DNA of 64,000 nt from Hyphomicrobiales bacterium (GCA_900467185.1 UBPA01000020.1:206205-270204), one strand, 5' to 3'. Counted from the first letter of the stretch, positions 43,536-51,099 are shown. Program-made: numbers and translations. Notes: generated by a model from the sequence alone, not told the origin.

Positions 43536-43975
43536 AGCGCATTCTTTATGGTTTTGCCGCTGGCGTCATCGCCGCGGTCACTGCGGTCAGCTCGTTCAAT
43601 ATCGCCGTGATGGTGGTCGACCGCGAGGCGCCCATTACCTATCAGGGCGCCCACGCCATCGCGCCTACCATCAAACGTGGTGGCACCATCGAGGTGGAAT
43701 ACAAGGTCGTCCGGACGCGCATCTGCCCGGTTGTCGCCAAACGCTGGCTATACGACGCGGCAGGCCAGCGGCATTCCGTGCCACAGTACACTGTCGGCGC
43801 CGATTTAACTGCGGGGCGCGAAACCTATCGTCGTTCGATTACCATTCCGTCTGGTGCGGCTCTAGGCCCGGCTCGCTATGAAGTCGTGCTCGATTACACC
43901 TGCAATCCGCTTCAGAAGCTCGTCGGCCCGACGACGGTGGTTTCGCCGCCTGTCGAGTTTGAGATTGTGGGGTAG
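43532..43975 (+). CDS. Membrane-anchored lysis-cassette protein (147 aa), hypothetical
   Basis: 147 residues. N-terminal anchor (RILYGFAAGVIAAVTAVSSFNIAVMVV), then a periplasmic beta-rich domain (YKVVRTRICPVVAKRWLYDAAGQRH and PARYEVVLDYTCNPL). It sits at the end of the lysis cassette, where spanins would be, but the domain looks like an immunoglobulin-like fold rather than a spanin. Confidence 0.65.
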   Translation: MKRILYGFAAGVIAAVTAVSSFNIAVMVVDREAPITYQGAHAIAPTIKRGGTIEVEYKVVRTRICPVVAKRWLYDAAGQRHSVPQYTVGADLTAGRETYRRSITIPSGAALGPARYEVVLDYTCNPLQKLVGPTTVVSPPVEFEIVG

Positions 43976-44109
43976 GGTAGTGAGGGCTGTACGGCGCCCT
44001 GTGATTTTCGACCATTCGCGATGCAGCTACGATCAAGACTCAGGGTGTTCTTTCGTGATATGCAAGCCTATATAGCGGATAGATTCTAACATCGAACATA
44101 GGAGGCCAT

Positions 44110-44568
44110 ATGTACGACGCTCGACAAATCGCCAACTGGTTCGTTCGACGTGCGCAACGTGATGGTCGGACGTTGACCATAATGCAGCTACTAAAGCTCG
44201 TATACATTTCGCATGGTTGGCATCTCGAAATGCAGCGGTCGCCGTTGATTGTCAATAAAATTGAAGCTTGGAAATTCGGACCCGTAATCCCAGATGTCTA
44301 CGGCGCATTCAGGCGTCAAGGCGTGGAAGTGCGTGCGCCGATACACATAGAAGAAATCCCTCTCGCTGCACATGACGTTCATCTACTTGAGCACATCTAT
44401 AACAGCTATGGGGGCCTATCTGCTGAAAAGCTATCAGAGATGACACATGAGCCGGGCGGGCCATGGGAACAGGCAACGCGACAATGGGGATACTTTGCGC
44501 CGATCCCCAACGAGCTTATTCGTCCTCATTACGTAGCGAAAAGACTTAAATCACTGAGCGCACAGTAA
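44110..44568 (+). CDS. Panacea-domain antitoxin (GepA/SocA-like)
   Basis: 152 residues. IMQLLKLVYISHGWHLEMQRSPLIVNKIEAWKFGPVIPDVYGAFRRQG is the Panacea (DUF4065) signature: L-x-K-L-x-Y-x-x-HGW, then EAW-x-x-GPV-x-x-xVY. Panacea proteins act as antitoxins for many unrelated toxins (PanAT systems) and include SocA, a ClpXP adaptor. GGAGG precedes ATG. Its partner starts at the very next base after the stop. Lies just after the lysis cassette with a 134-base promoter gap. Confidence 0.9.
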   Translation: MYDARQIANWFVRRAQRDGRTLTIMQLLKLVYISHGWHLEMQRSPLIVNKIEAWKFGPVIPDVYGAFRRQGVEVRAPIHIEEIPLAAHDVHLLEHIYNSYGGLSAEKLSEMTHEPGGPWEQATRQWGYFAPIPNELIRPHYVAKRLKSLSAQ

Positions 44569-45021
44569 ATGCCTGACGATATACCGCCTCCAGAGCCCGC
44601 AGCAGAGCCACATGAGAACGGCGCCACGGACCTCAGCTCGTTGGAGCAACGGTTAAGTCAGCTACAGCAGCAGATAGACGCGAACGACCTTAGCGCAGAG
44701 GCAAAGCATCGGGACTTGCTTATAAGCGAGATACGACAGCGTATTGATGTGCGAAACTGGGTAATCGTAATCGCCATAATTGTTATGGTCTTCATGTGCG
44801 GGATGCTTATGCATGCCGCACATCACTATTTTTGGGGTCCGATTATTTTGATACCGCCGTCTGTAGCAATCGCGATGTTCATAGCGCCGCTTGTGTCTGT
44901 AACTACAATAACTGTCATGCTACTCATTGGAGCTTTTCGTAGGTTTAAAGACGACGACGTGGATAAGATAAATATTCCTTCACTTGCCGCAGAGGCGGTC
45001 AAATCAACACAAGGTGTCTAA
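44569..45021 (+). CDS. Membrane protein paired with Panacea antitoxin (candidate PanT toxin)
   Basis: 150 residues starting one base after the antitoxin stop. An N-terminal coiled coil (SSLEQRLSQLQQQIDANDL) precedes two hydrophobic helices (VRNWVIVIAIIVMVFMCGML; IILIPPSVAIAMFIAPLVSVTTITVMLLIG) and a charged tail. PanAT toxins include membrane proteins, so this is the likely toxin, acting on the inner membrane. Not homologous to any protein I recognise. It could alternatively be a phage defence or superinfection-exclusion protein. Confidence 0.78.
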   Translation: MPDDIPPPEPAAEPHENGATDLSSLEQRLSQLQQQIDANDLSAEAKHRDLLISEIRQRIDVRNWVIVIAIIVMVFMCGMLMHAAHHYFWGPIILIPPSVAIAMFIAPLVSVTTITVMLLIGAFRRFKDDDVDKINIPSLAAEAVKSTQGV

Positions 45022-45236
45022 CCATTGTGAAGCGCCGTGCAACGCCGCTCGAAGCGGCGCGACCTGAGCCACTGGCGGGTTCTGTTCTGAAGCCGCAAGT
45101 GGCTGCACTAGGTGACCTGTTCGCCTGCTGGACTGGCGTCCCTCGATGAACAATCTGTGGAATACCGGATCAACTTCATTGGGTAGCGGAACTAATCGCC
45201 GATCCAAAACATGCCGTGCAATCAACGGAGGCAGGC

Positions 45237-45413
45237 ATGCGGTATGAACCCGGAATGGCTATATTCTTCGACGTGTTTTCGAAGTCGGTCATGGTGTCAT
45301 TCAGGGGTAAGGAACATACTCTTCCAGGACCATACGCTGATCAGAGGACGGCGTTTCGGGCAGCTGAGCAGTTCTGCCGTGATAGGGGATGGGCCGACCC
45401 GCAGGAAAAATGA
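45237..45413 (+). CDS. Small hypothetical protein (58 aa)
   Basis: 58 residues, MRYEPGMAIFFDVFSKSVMV with a C-terminal helical RTAFRAAEQFCRDRGWADPQEK. ATG at 45237 has GGAGGCAGGC upstream; an upstream GTG is in frame but lacks a site. A GC-rich hairpin follows (45434-45454). No family. Confidence 0.6.
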   Translation: MRYEPGMAIFFDVFSKSVMVSFRGKEHTLPGPYADQRTAFRAAEQFCRDRGWADPQEK

Positions 45414-45433
45414 GACCGCCTAATAGATAAGCC

Positions 45434-45454
45434 ACCCCGCGCATGCGGTGCGGG
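45434..45454. terminator. GC-rich hairpin between convergent genes
   Basis: CCCCGC pairs with GCGGGG around an ATGCG-type loop between two converging genes. No T-run on either side; a bidirectional transcription barrier is possible. Confidence 0.35.
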
Positions 45455-45462
45455 GGGCCAGT

Positions 45463-45672
45463 TCATCTGCTTTCTAGCGGACGCCACACGATCGTCTCTC
45501 CTGACGGGCACACAATCGAGCCTTGCTCACCGTCCTGCAGAAACGCAGCCAGGAACAGCCGCCCGCAATGTCTTTGATCGAAAAGCGCCGACAGTTCCTT
45601 TGTGCTGACATGCCGATCCTCGGTGATGACACCGTTGCTGTCCGCGATCATGACGCGATGATCGTAGCTCAA
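45463..45672 (-). CDS. Small hypothetical protein (69 aa)
   Basis: 69 residues from TTG 45672, which overlaps the stop of the upstream gene by 4 bases, making coupled translation likely; an internal ATG lies 7 codons in. Sequence SYDHRVMIADSNGVITEDRHVSTKELSALFDQRHCG gives no family. Minus strand, downstream of the Asp-rich small gene. Confidence 0.5.
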   Translation of the reverse strand: MSYDHRVMIADSNGVITEDRHVSTKELSALFDQRHCGRLFLAAFLQDGEQGSIVCPSGETIVWRPLESR

Positions 45673-45911
45673 GCGTCGCTACTGTGATCAAGGGCTTCGG
45701 CCACAAGATCTGTCTCGTCTACGTCCTTGCCTTCGTCATCGGGCTCTTTGGCGGATGACGCATTTGACGACGCGACAGCTTTCTTCTGCTCATCGATGCG
45801 CTGATCAGCAGCCTTGACAACCTCCTCACGACGAGCGTCGGCGTCCTTGCCGTCACTTGCGCGAGCGTCATCGCTAGCTGATGCCGGCTTTCCGTCTGGC
45901 TTGTTCGTCAT
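45669..45911 (-). CDS. Small acidic hypothetical protein (80 aa)
   Basis: 80 residues, highly charged and low-complexity (TNKPDGKPASASDDARASDGKDADARREEVVKAADQ), probably disordered with a helical centre. ATG at 45909-45911 has a strong TCGGAGGAAG site. First gene of a two-gene minus-strand operon with the 69-residue gene. Confidence 0.6.
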   Translation of the reverse strand: MTNKPDGKPASASDDARASDGKDADARREEVVKAADQRIDEQKKAVASSNASSAKEPDDEGKDVDETDLVAEALDHSSDA

Positions 45912-46106
45912 CGACTTCCTCCGAGAAGCAAGATTGCTCAGCTCGCCAACCGGGCATCGGTTCGAATGTTCCGAGATCGTTCTGCGACGCAACAGTAGAC
46001 GTTTGGTAGCCTTGGACAAGCCCGTCGCGCATAACGACGCTTCGGAGCCTGGCTGCACCGTTGGCCGGTAACGGTCTCCGAGACTATGCTGATACGTGGA
46101 ATGCAC

Positions 46107-46142
46107 GCCCCCTTGGTTTAACTGCCGAGGGGGCTTTTTTTT
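46107..46142 (+). terminator. Strong intrinsic terminator, plus strand
   Basis: GCCCCCT (46107-46113) pairs with AGGGGGC (46128-46134), followed directly by eight T (46135-46142). Oriented for plus-strand transcripts, yet no plus-strand gene ends within 600 bases upstream. The RNA it ends may be non-coding. Confidence 0.8.
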
Positions 46143-46233
46143 GGAAATATGCCCTTCCTGCCAGTAGAACTGGGTCTCTCGTGTGGAGCCGTTAGGTGCT
46201 TGCTCTTTGACTTTTCAAATTGAACGCAGAGCT

Positions 46234-47289
46234 TCAATTTATCCAGATATCTAATGGCGCGTTAAAGTCTGCAGTACGCATTGCGTTCGCGTGACCAATG
46301 GCAATTCCGACTGAATTGAGCTCAAGTGACTTCAGCCCTCGAAGATCCCATACGTGAAACAACTTTTCGATACCGGGAACTGTTTCCTGTAGCATCGAAA
46401 CGAGTTCATCACCCTGAGGAACGGATGAAATATACGAATTCCATATTGATTCTAATTCTGCAACTGAGATATCAGCACTCTTGAAGGTTTCTTTATATAC
46501 CTCGAGTGACAAAGCATTTGGTTGAAAATTTGGCCAAATTCGAAAAGGCTGCAGCAAGGAACTTTCCGCAGCCTGCTTGTGATCCAGAGAGACAGACTCG
46601 AGCAAGGCGGGCAATGGCAAGCCCTTCCCTAAAATTCCTCCATAGTTTCCTATGAGTATGCTTCTTAGATCAGCCGACATCACGCTAGTCTTTCCGCAGG
46701 ACTGAGATTCGATATGCCAGATTGCGCTAACGCCCTCGGGTACATCATCAACTAGCGGCATTATCTGATTATTTAAATATTTTGAGAATTTACTGGGAAT
46801 GTCGGCGCTAGTTACTGTATAACGTAAAAGATATACGAGGGTCAGAATTGAGAATTCTGCGCGGGTGAGTCTGGGCGCTCTCGCCGCTGCGTCGTTCAGT
46901 GTTAATGCAAGCCGCGAGGCTCCTTCTGCGTTTGAGCGCCTTGCTATAATATCGACCAATGTATCACGGACTGCTTTGTCTCCCGATCTAGCATATGCTT
47001 TCTGAGCATCTACCAACGTTGCCTGAAAATCTGGATCGGCAAATGCCGAAGAATTTGTATCCGAAGTATCGGCAAATCTCGCGAGAATAGATTCGCGAAA
47101 TTCACGGTGACGGGCATCGACTTTCTCAATTGCGGCAGATGTGTACTTTTCTGTTAATGCTTCAAGTTCCTTCAGGACTTCCGCCATCTGCGCAAGGGAC
47201 ATTCCCTGACTGATATTGACATCGCGGCCAGCCTGAACGGCTTGGCCCTCGCCATCGACATTTTGGTTCTGTTTATTCTTTTCCAACAT
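46234..47289 (-). CDS. LPO_1073/Vpar_1526-like family protein (cargo/defence candidate)
   Basis: 351 residues. N-terminal KNKQNQNVDGEGQAVQAGRD is the beta-repeat-like lead (QNQ-x-V-x-G-x-x-A-x-Q-A-G-R-D) of the LPO_1073/Vpar_1526 family. A long helical part (MAEVLKELEALTEKYTSAAIEKVDARHREFRESILARF) and an alpha-helical body with FAD-PDFQATLVDAQKAYARSGD follow. The C-terminus includes FHVWDLRGLKSLELNSVGIAIGHANAMR. ATG 47289 with AGAGAC upstream. Base composition is AT-richer than the surroundings. Function unknown; family recognition from memory, moderate. Confidence 0.7.
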   Translation of the reverse strand: MLEKNKQNQNVDGEGQAVQAGRDVNISQGMSLAQMAEVLKELEALTEKYTSAAIEKVDARHREFRESILARFADTSDTNSSAFADPDFQATLVDAQKAYARSGDKAVRDTLVDIIARRSNAEGASRLALTLNDAAARAPRLTRAEFSILTLVYLLRYTVTSADIPSKFSKYLNNQIMPLVDDVPEGVSAIWHIESQSCGKTSVMSADLRSILIGNYGGILGKGLPLPALLESVSLDHKQAAESSLLQPFRIWPNFQPNALSLEVYKETFKSADISVAELESIWNSYISSVPQGDELVSMLQETVPGIEKLFHVWDLRGLKSLELNSVGIAIGHANAMRTADFNAPLDIWIN

Positions 47290-47455
47290 GGGTGTCTCTG
47301 CCTGATTGAATTGCGCTCCCACCTTTTACGTTCTGGTTTTGACCTGCGATTGAACCGCGTTTAGGACTGAGGAAATACCACCCGCCGACACCTACGAGCA
47401 GCACGACTACGACCCCGGCTATCGTAATCAAATTCTCCGTTGAAAGATTCAGCAA
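47273..47455 (-). CDS. Small membrane protein sharing the QNQNV...Q-GRD motif with its partner
   Basis: 60 residues from TTG at 47455, eight bases after AAGGAGG; an ATG further upstream (47515) has no ribosome site. One membrane helix (LITIAGVVVVLLVGVGGWYFL), then SPKRGSIAGQNQNVKGGSAIQSGRDTHVGKE. The tail repeats the motif QNQNV-x-G-x-A-x-Q-(S/A)-GRD found at the N-terminus of the following protein. Overlaps that gene by 17 bases, so both are one unit. Confidence 0.68.
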   Translation of the reverse strand: MLNLSTENLITIAGVVVVLLVGVGGWYFLSPKRGSIAGQNQNVKGGSAIQSGRDTHVGKE

Positions 47456-47552
47456 GCTAAGTTCCTCCTTGGTTGTAAGTGCTCTGATGCATACTTTGTC
47501 TTTTGTCGCATGCATTACAACCCGAAAGTGAAATCACAACAGCCCCTCCAAC

Positions 47553-47891
47553 TTATGCAGCTGATTGGCCTTTCCTATTCTTACCGCGAGGAAGGTGGTC
47601 CGGCGCACGATCAGCCCGCCTTTTCCTCCCCAGCGACTGCCCAAGCCGCTCCTCGCCGTCTGGCGCCGTCGCCCCGAGCCCAGCGGTTATTCCGAAATAT
47701 CCCTCATAGAACTTACGCACCAAAGGCACGGGCCGACCAGCCTGCAGCGGATCGATTTGCGGAAACCCTTTGCGTATGAGCTGAGGGATGACTGTCTTCA
47801 CATAAATATCTGACCGCTCCTTGCCTACAACCGCGATAGCGATCTGCTTGTCGGTCGCGAACATGGGGAGGGAGGCGAGCGTGTGGGTCAT
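47553..47891 (-). CDS. Small integrase-module protein (112 aa), MFATDK family
   Basis: 112 residues. MFATDKQIAIAVVGKER and GFPQIDPLQAGRPVPLVRKFYEGYFG follow a pattern often seen in small proteins beside integrases of alphaproteobacterial islands, where the usual form is FATDK-x-I-x-x-A-x-x-G-x-x-R...GLP-x-IDPL-x-GGRYWPAVRAFFD. C-terminus is basic and Arg-rich. Overlaps the excisionase-like gene by 4 bases. Possibly a DNA-binding directionality factor. Confidence 0.7.
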   Translation of the reverse strand: MTHTLASLPMFATDKQIAIAVVGKERSDIYVKTVIPQLIRKGFPQIDPLQAGRPVPLVRKFYEGYFGITAGLGATAPDGEERLGQSLGRKRRADRAPDHLPRGKNRKGQSAA

Positions 47892-48367
47892 CGCCTCCTA
47901 CTTTCCAGTTCCCACGCCTCAATCTTCCGCATCTCCGCCGTGCCTTCCTTTGTCAGCGTAAACCTGCGCTTGCCCTTCGCGTCCTTAGTGAGCTCGCGCA
48001 CCATCGATTTGCCAACGAGCATGGCGAGGGTCGCTTCACCGGCGCCAGGGATTTCCGCGGCGGTCTCGCATTCCGGATGATCGCGCATGAATCGCAGGAC
48101 CTTCACGTGGCGGTCGTCGAGTTCGGTTGGTGAACTAAGCCGGTCGAGGGCCGCGCGGAGAGCCGACTTGCCGGCGGGTTCTCCACTCTTAAAACTCTCG
48201 ATCCACACATCTACGTCACGCACGTCATATCGATGCATGCGGACGCCTTCACCGAGAGCGATCGGCCTCACCGGGCACACCGCGCCGAAGGTGGATACCG
48301 ACAGCCCACAGTAAGTAGCCGCCTGGCTTTTGGTGAGCAGGCGAGGGGTGACGGTGCTTTGCGTCAT
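47888..48367 (-). CDS. Excisionase-like helix-turn-helix protein (159 aa)
   Basis: 159 residues. PRLLTKSQAATYCGLSVSTFGAVCPVRPIALGEGVRMHRYDVRDVDVWIES is an AlpA/excisionase-like winged HTH. The second half (LDDRHVKVLRFMRDHPECETAAEIPGAGEATLAMLVGKSMVRELTK) looks like another winged-helix domain. ATG at 48367 overlaps the integrase stop by 4 bases, so int, this gene and the next form one operon. Likely directionality factor. Confidence 0.78.
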   Translation of the reverse strand: MTQSTVTPRLLTKSQAATYCGLSVSTFGAVCPVRPIALGEGVRMHRYDVRDVDVWIESFKSGEPAGKSALRAALDRLSSPTELDDRHVKVLRFMRDHPECETAAEIPGAGEATLAMLVGKSMVRELTKDAKGKRRFTLTKEGTAEMRKIEAWELESRRR

Positions 48368-49476
48368 GAACCGGCTCCCCACTTCACATGCTTGCCAACA
48401 AAACCGAGCGGATCCCGCCACCAGTCTGCAGCCCGCCACAGATCCGGAACGGGCAGGGTGTTGATGGCGTCGATCAGCGGCGCCTGCGGTACGTTGGTGT
48501 AGTGGCGGCTCATGCTGTCGACGGCGTGGCCAAGGATCTGGTCCTTGATGTGCGGATGGATCTGGTTGATCACAAGCTGCGTCGAGACCGTGTGGCGCCC
48601 TGTGTAGGGGCTCACGTCATCGATGCGGATACCGCGCTTTGTCAGACGCGCTCTCGTGCCGCGTATAGATCCATTGAGCTGGCCGCCCCGTTCCTCGAAA
48701 AGTTGGTAAGCAGTCCCGCGGTAGTTCTGGAAGATCTGCGGCGGCCCCTTCTTGCGCTTCAGCAGCGACGTGAAGAGCGGCACAAGGAACTCGTGCATCG
48801 GAACGCCCCGCGGCTCGCCCGTCTTGGTGTGCTCAAGGGTCAGCCATCTGCCGGCCACATCAACGTCGCTTGGCTCCAGCGTGAATAGCTCGACTGGTCG
48901 CATGCCCGTATAGAACAGCGCCGTCATGACCATGGCGGGGGCAGGGGACATATTTGAGACGAATTCGGCAGCTCGCTCGTAGGTGACTGGCCGCGTGCCC
49001 GATCTAGTCGTCGTCGGACGAAGCCTCGTGCCCTTCTGCTTCCTCGGCCGTGCCCATTGCCTGGGCTCTGCCCACTCGTTTCTCGAGGCGTGATTCCAGA
49101 CCGCAATGAATGGCGTGAAGAGCTGACGATTGCGCGTGACCGCCGTGGTCTCAGGGTAGAGCTTGAGCGACAGCAGATCGAGGTCGTTCTGGTGGATGTC
49201 TCGAAGGAGCCGGTTGCCGAAGGCGTCCACGATGGGTGTGAGGAACCGCGCGGATCCTCCTCCCACGAGGTAGGCATCGGCCGCCGTCTTAAACGTTACG
49301 ACTGTCTTTTTGCCAAAGATGCTTTCGTCCAGCAGCTCGCGCTCACGCAGAACGCAAATGGTTTCTGCCGCAATCTTGTCCGCGGTTTTCGTCGATTCGC
49401 GGACGGCAATCCCGCGGATGGTCCCACTGAGCCAGAAGTTCGGGCTGTCTTTTCGTTTTGTGAGTTTCAGCGGCAC
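48364..49476 (-). CDS. Second tyrosine-recombinase integrase
   Basis: 370 residues from GTG 49476 (GGAGG five bases upstream). Catalytic Arg in FYTGMRPVELFTL, Lys in EHTKTGEPRGVPM, R-H in PYTGRHTVSTQ, and Tyr in LGHAVDSMSRHYTNV. The box II pattern reads Y-T-G-R-H where H-x-x-R-H is usual, so the first His is Tyr. Distinct from the left integrase in sequence and family; with its xis-like partner it is a complete second recombination module. Could be the phage's own, or left by another element. Confidence 0.9.
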   Translation of the reverse strand: MPLKLTKRKDSPNFWLSGTIRGIAVRESTKTADKIAAETICVLRERELLDESIFGKKTVVTFKTAADAYLVGGGSARFLTPIVDAFGNRLLRDIHQNDLDLLSLKLYPETTAVTRNRQLFTPFIAVWNHASRNEWAEPRQWARPRKQKGTRLRPTTTRSGTRPVTYERAAEFVSNMSPAPAMVMTALFYTGMRPVELFTLEPSDVDVAGRWLTLEHTKTGEPRGVPMHEFLVPLFTSLLKRKKGPPQIFQNYRGTAYQLFEERGGQLNGSIRGTRARLTKRGIRIDDVSPYTGRHTVSTQLVINQIHPHIKDQILGHAVDSMSRHYTNVPQAPLIDAINTLPVPDLWRAADWWRDPLGFVGKHVKWGAGS

Positions 49477-49661
49477 CAACACCTCCAAAAAAGAAAACAC
49501 TATTGCCCGCGGCACGAATGCCGACGGCGTTGTTGCGTCTCCTCAATGTGGTGTGTGCGGCTTGGTGGACCGCGAGTGGAAGCTAAACGGCGGGGAGTGG
49601 CTGGTCAATACGGCTCTTTAGCTGGCGTTCGCACAAAGATGGTGGCCCACGAAACCAGCCC

Positions 49662-49696
49662 TTGACTCTCATCTGCCGCCGGAACAAAATGGGAAC
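49662..49696 (+). promoter_or_regulatory. LexA (SOS) box and overlapping promoter
   Basis: GAACAAAATGGGAAC (49682-49696) is GAAC-N7-GAAC, the alphaproteobacterial LexA site. TTGACT at 49662-49667 could be the -35 with a weak -10 (CAAAAT) in the box. It precedes the 79-residue gene at 49741, predicting DNA-damage induction. Confidence 0.75.
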
Positions 49697-49740
49697 ATAG
49701 TCCGTCGTTCCTGAAAACATTCCCAACCGAGAGTCTTTCT

Positions 49741-49980
49741 ATGACTAGCGCTTCGCATCACCGTGTCCAGCAATCCAACGCCGTTCATATGTCCGCTGAC
49801 ACCTTAGCGGAGGAGATCATCGCCTCCTATAACGGCGATCACCGGGCTGCGCTGAAGTCGGTTTTGGCAGACTCATTGTTCTTTCAATCACAGCTGCACA
49901 CCGCGTCGTGCTTGTTGTCCAAGGGGATGGGGAGGGGATGGGTTCCCGCATTTGAGCGCATACCGGCTCAGGAGGGCTGA
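49741..49980 (+). CDS. Small SOS-regulated hypothetical protein (79 aa)
   Basis: 79 residues (or 63 from ATG 49789). The core MSADTLAEEIIASYNGDHRAALKSVLADSLFF and GRGWVPAFERIP resemble small proteins often seen behind LexA boxes in rhizobia, an impression from memory. Two bases before the next gene. Damage-related role inferred only from the promoter. Confidence 0.68.
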   Translation: MTSASHHRVQQSNAVHMSADTLAEEIIASYNGDHRAALKSVLADSLFFQSQLHTASCLLSKGMGRGWVPAFERIPAQEG

Positions 49981-49982
49981 CG

Positions 49983-50273
49983 GTGAAGCATCCGCGGTCG
50001 ATCGACCTGCGCAAGGAAATGTCCGCGCCATTCAAACCGGCACGTGCGAGAGACGCCAGCTACGACCTGTGGCGCCTCATTGGTGACCTGCCGCAGTACG
50101 AGATCCTCGGCGGAACCTGCCAGAAGTGCGGACGCGTCGGGTGGCTCAATATGGATGTTGTGCGCAGGAAGGTTGGGGCCGACATGAGCCTCAACCATTT
50201 CCAGGCAAAGCTTGTCTGCCAGTGTGGCAATCGGGAAGGCAATCGGCTGATGATTGGAACGCTGGCGCGGTAA
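49983..50273 (+). CDS. Zinc-ribbon-like hypothetical protein (96 aa)
   Basis: 96 residues from GTG 49983. C-x2-C in GTCQKCGRVGWLNMD and C-x-C in KLVCQCGNREGNR make a zinc ribbon. Basic N-terminus. It is the second gene of the LexA-box operon. Function not known. Confidence 0.7.
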   Translation: MKHPRSIDLRKEMSAPFKPARARDASYDLWRLIGDLPQYEILGGTCQKCGRVGWLNMDVVRRKVGADMSLNHFQAKLVCQCGNREGNRLMIGTLAR

Positions 50274-50290
50274 GGGTGGTATTTCCACCA

Positions 50291-50731
50291 TCACCGCTGC
50301 GTTGGCGCTATGTTGCCGACGATGGTTGTCCCGTCGAGCACCCCGCGAGTGAGGTCAGTTCGACCGCGGTCTAGCTCAATCACGGTGTAGAGCTTTTCGT
50401 CGCGAAACATGCTGGCGAAATCAGTTGTGACATCCTCGGCTGGCACAGCGTCGATCTCTTTGAAGTCCAACTCGCTGCTTACAGCAACAATGCGAGCATC
50501 GCCCGTCGTGCGAGCGGCGACAACAACGATGATATCCGACGCGCCGCCTTGCCAGCGTGGATCATCTGGCGCTGCAATTGGCTCAAGCCTGTAGATATTC
50601 AGTGGCTCACCAGGCTCGCTCTGAACGATGGTGCTGTCCATTTGCGCTTGGCTCTCGACCGATCGGCCGAAACGCTGGGTGGTATTCTCATCATGGGGAT
50701 CCGGGTTCTTGTCATTCGTGATGTTTGACAT
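50291..50731 (-). CDS. Hypothetical protein (146 aa)
   Basis: 146 residues. N-terminus polar and probably disordered (TNDKNPDPHDENTTQRFGRS); C-terminal part beta-rich (IYRLEPIAAPDDPRWQGGASDIIVVVAARTTGDARIVAVS). The RLEPIA-x-x-DD-RW-QG pattern is found in small rhizobial proteins; no function known. Convergent with the LexA-box operon. Confidence 0.65.
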   Translation of the reverse strand: MSNITNDKNPDPHDENTTQRFGRSVESQAQMDSTIVQSEPGEPLNIYRLEPIAAPDDPRWQGGASDIIVVVAARTTGDARIVAVSSELDFKEIDAVPAEDVTTDFASMFRDEKLYTVIELDRGRTDLTRGVLDGTTIVGNIAPTQR

Positions 50732-50806
50732 GGCGTGCGTCTCCGTTGTTTGACGGTAACTGCGCCTTGCCTGGTGCGTTCCATGGGAATCTGGCAGCTG
50801 GATGCG

Positions 50807-51043
50807 TTACGGCTGCTTCCGCAATCTGACGCCTGGGCCTTCGCCATTCTCGTCGATGAAGATGATGCCTGCGGTCTCGAGGGCGGTGCGGATGGCAGCC
50901 AAGTTGTTTGCTATCGGGATACGCTTGCCAGCTTCGAAGTTGGCAATGGTAGCAGTGGACACCTGCGATGCCTCAGACAACCTCCCTTGTGACCAGCCGA
51001 TCAATCCTCTTGCCGCTCTCACCTGCCCAGCGCTCAATGACAT
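50807..51043 (-). CDS. XRE-family helix-turn-helix regulator (78 aa)
   Basis: 78 residues. LSAGQVRAARGLIGWSQGRLSEASQVSTATIANFEAGKRIP is an XRE/Cro HTH, followed by ALETAGIIFIDENGEGPGVRLRK, a common tail of small single-domain repressors. ATG at 51043 preferred because an operator-like repeat (51049-51099) would lie inside the longer 51082 version. Divergent from the 51139 operon, so it probably controls that operon and itself. Confidence 0.85.
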   Translation of the reverse strand: MSLSAGQVRAARGLIGWSQGRLSEASQVSTATIANFEAGKRIPIANNLAAIRTALETAGIIFIDENGEGPGVRLRKQP

Positions 51044-51048
51044 AAAAT

Positions 51049-51099
51049 ATGTAACCTTGACGTTTTCATGTTGACGACTCATTATCTATCAGGTTACAT
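51049..51099. promoter_or_regulatory. Divergent operator: 9-bp inverted repeat
   Basis: ATGTAACCT (51049-51057) and AGGTTACAT (51091-51099) are exact reverse complements about 33 bases apart, in the gap between the XRE gene and the divergent operon. Two half-site regions suit an autoregulating repressor. Confidence 0.65.

Noticed and set aside
18198..43975. A gene transfer agent instead of a prophage
   Set aside because: Several tail genes look GTA-like, but integrases, att repeats, replication genes, lysis cassette and cargo show a true temperate phage.
45043..45059. Hairpin CGCCGCT/AGCGGCG after the candidate PanT gene
   Set aside because: A real 7-bp stem but without T-run; too weak to call a terminator.
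45814..46071. 85-codon plus-strand frame
   Set aside because: Overlaps the antisense small acidic gene that has a good ribosome site; no coding features. The orphan terminator nearby is explained better by a possible RNA.
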